A stretch of 9,733 nt of DNA from JBQTIQ01 sp052387955 (GTDB lineage: Bacteria; Actinomycetota; Acidimicrobiia; Acidimicrobiales; JACDCH01): the NCBI GenBank assembly GCA_052387955.1, contig JBQTIQ010000100.1:1-9733 (forward strand), given 5' to 3'. The notes beneath the pieces are model-generated. The model was not told where the DNA came from. It did no database searches and saw nothing but the letters and a program-made list of their open reading frames with translations. Made by a program: the position numbers and the translations under genes. Within the stretch, counting starts at the first letter, position 1, and every line of letters starts with the position of its first letter. This document shows, in pieces, positions 8,563 to 9,733 of this stretch.

Positions 8563-9733
8563 GCGCGTCGGGCGGCCTCGACCCCGCCGTCCTCCAGGTG
8601 CAGATCAGCCGGTTGGTGGGCGTGGCCGAAGAGATGGGCGCGGTCCTCCGCCGGGCCGCCTTCAGCCCCAACATCAAGGAGAGGGCCGACTGCTCGGCGG
8701 CGCTCTTCACCGCTCAGGGCGAACTGCTGGTGCAGGCCGAGCACATCCCGGTGCACCTCGGGTCGATGCCGGCGTCGGTCCGGGCCGCGATCGCGGCCTT
8801 CTCCGACGGCCTCGGCCCGGTGCGGCTCGAGCCCGGGGACCAGGTCATCCTCAACGACCCCTTCGCCGGCGGGACCCACCTCAACGACCTCACCCTGGTG
8901 GCGCCCGTCTTCGTCGGGGCGGAGCTGGCCGGCTGGGCCGCCAACCGCGCCCACCATGCCGACGTGGGTGGGGCCGCCCCCGGCTCGATGCCCGCTGACG
9001 CCGTCGAGATCCAGCAGGAAGGGCTCCGGATCCCGCCGGTGCGCCTGACCGACGAGGTCCGGGCGCTGCTGCTGGCGAACTCCCGTACCCCGGAGGAACG
9101 GGCTGGCGATCTGGACGCCCAGGTCGGCGCCAACGCACTGGGGGCGGCCCGGCTGGCGGAACTGCTCGGCGCCGGCGCGCCGGTCCACGAGGTCCTGGAC
9201 TACGGAGAACGGCGGATGCGGGTCGCGTTGGCCGCTCTACCCGACGGGACCTGGGGCTTCGAGGACGTGATCGACTCCTGCGGCCCGTCCGGGGAGCGGG
9301 GCCAGCGGGAGCCAGCGCGGATCGTGGTCGCCGTGACGATCGCCGGGGACTCGGTGACGTTCGACTTCCAGGGCACCGATGCCCAGCGCCTCGGCAACGT
9401 GAATGCGGTCGAGGCCGTGACCGTGTTCGCCGTCTCCTTCGCATTGCGGGTGGCCACCGATCCCACCATCCCCGCCAACGGCGGGGCACTGCGCCCGGTA
9501 ACGGTGCGGGTGCCGCCGGGGACGATCGTGGGTGCGGTCGCCCCCGCGGCCGTGGGTGCCGGCAACGTCGAGGTCAGCCAACGGGTCGCCGACGTCTGTC
9601 TCGGCGCGCTAGCCCAGGCGGCGCCCGGCCGGGTCGGTGCCGCGGGCCAGGGCACGATGAACAACGTGCTCCTCGGCGGTGCCGGCTGGGTCTACTACGA
9701 GACCGTCGGCGGTGGCCAGGGTGGCCGCCCGGG
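8559..9733 (+). CDS. hyuB: Hydantoinase/oxoprolinase family protein, subunit B, partial at C-terminus
   Basis: This is the partner subunit of HyuA. Its 391 visible residues run off the right edge, so the C-terminus of a protein usually over 500 residues is missing. Conserved Hydantoinase_B blocks are intact: AEEMGAVLRRAAFSPNIKER (23-42), HIPVHLGSMP (62-71), NDPFAGGTHLNDLTLV (99-114), AHHADVGGAAPGSMP (131-145), EIQQEGLRIPPVRL (150-163) and GQGTMNNVLLGG (363-374). The start is TTG at 8559-8561, sharing TTGA with the hyuA stop at 8560-8562. It is chosen because the family's conserved N-terminal 'DP' (residues 8-9) and following helix lie directly downstream, before any ATG; a purine-rich GGGGCGAGGGG precedes it. 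The overlap implies translational coupling and a stoichiometric A-B complex in the cytoplasm. Whether it acts on hydantoins, 5-oxoproline or another cyclic amide is open. Confidence 0.93.
   Translation, partial: MSASGGLDPAVLQVQISRLVGVAEEMGAVLRRAAFSPNIKERADCSAALFTAQGELLVQAEHIPVHLGSMPASVRAAIAAFSDGLGPVRLEPGDQVILNDPFAGGTHLNDLTLVAPVFVGAELAGWAANRAHHADVGGAAPGSMPADAVEIQQEGLRIPPVRLTDEVRALLLANSRTPEERAGDLDAQVGANALGAARLAELLGAGAPVHEVLDYGERRMRVALAALPDGTWGFEDVIDSCGPSGERGQREPARIVVAVTIAGDSVTFDFQGTDAQRLGNVNAVEAVTVFAVSFALRVATDPTIPANGGALRPVTVRVPPGTIVGAVAPAAVGAGNVEVSQRVADVCLGALAQAAPGRVGAAGQGTMNNVLLGGAGWVYYETVGGGQGGRP

Noticed and set aside
7541..8710. Minus-strand open frame of 389 codons opposite hyuA/hyuB
   Set aside because: It is an extreme Arg/Pro/Ala-rich translation, as expected from the complement of high-GC coding sequence.

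Overview
The window is very GC-rich (my estimate is near 70%), densely coding DNA. The composition, heavy GTG/TTG start use, a mycothiol-S-transferase-type (TIGR03083-like) protein and a homodimeric AceE-type pyruvate dehydrogenase E1 all suggest a high-GC actinobacterium. An early branch such as Acidimicrobiia is a guess, because nothing here fixes the order. I see no RNA genes, insertion sequences, CRISPR arrays, integrases or phage genes. No gene-free stretch exceeds about 100 bp.

Layout. (1) Positions 1-719, minus strand: the N-terminal 239 residues of a maleylpyruvate isomerase/DinB-fold protein whose C-terminus lies beyond the window edge. (2) Positions 720-809: a 90-bp divergent intergenic region with a TACCTT -10-like box placed for a leaderless transcript, a perfect 12-bp palindrome and a nested inverted repeat. 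(3) Positions 810-2941, plus strand: a two-gene lipid-phosphate unit, a diacylglycerol kinase-family lipid kinase followed by a PAP2 phosphatase, joined by a one-base TAGTG stop/start overlap. The kinase has an N-terminal extension that looks like a decayed PAP2 domain. (4) Positions 2899-5634, minus strand: aceE, which overlaps the PAP2 gene tail to tail by 43 bp. (5) Positions 5673-6725, plus strand, divergent from aceE: an RNase HI fused to a C-terminal SLOG (YpsA/DprA-like Rossmann) domain. (6) Positions 6772-9733, plus strand: a hyuA-hyuB pair (hydantoinase/oxoprolinase superfamily) with a TTGA start/stop overlap; hyuB runs off the right edge.

How the genes relate. The kinase and PAP2 phosphatase catalyse opposing reactions on phosphatidate/diacylglycerol-type lipids and are probably translated together. 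HyuA and HyuB are expected to form one ATP-dependent enzyme complex that opens a cyclic amide such as a hydantoin or 5-oxoproline. AceE feeds pyruvate into acetyl-CoA, but its E2 and E3 partners are not in the window. RNase HI-SLOG is the most unusual protein: an intact nuclease tied to a putative nucleotide-ligand-binding fold. The window reads as ordinary chromosomal backbone with a few unusual domain arrangements, not as a mobile or defence island.
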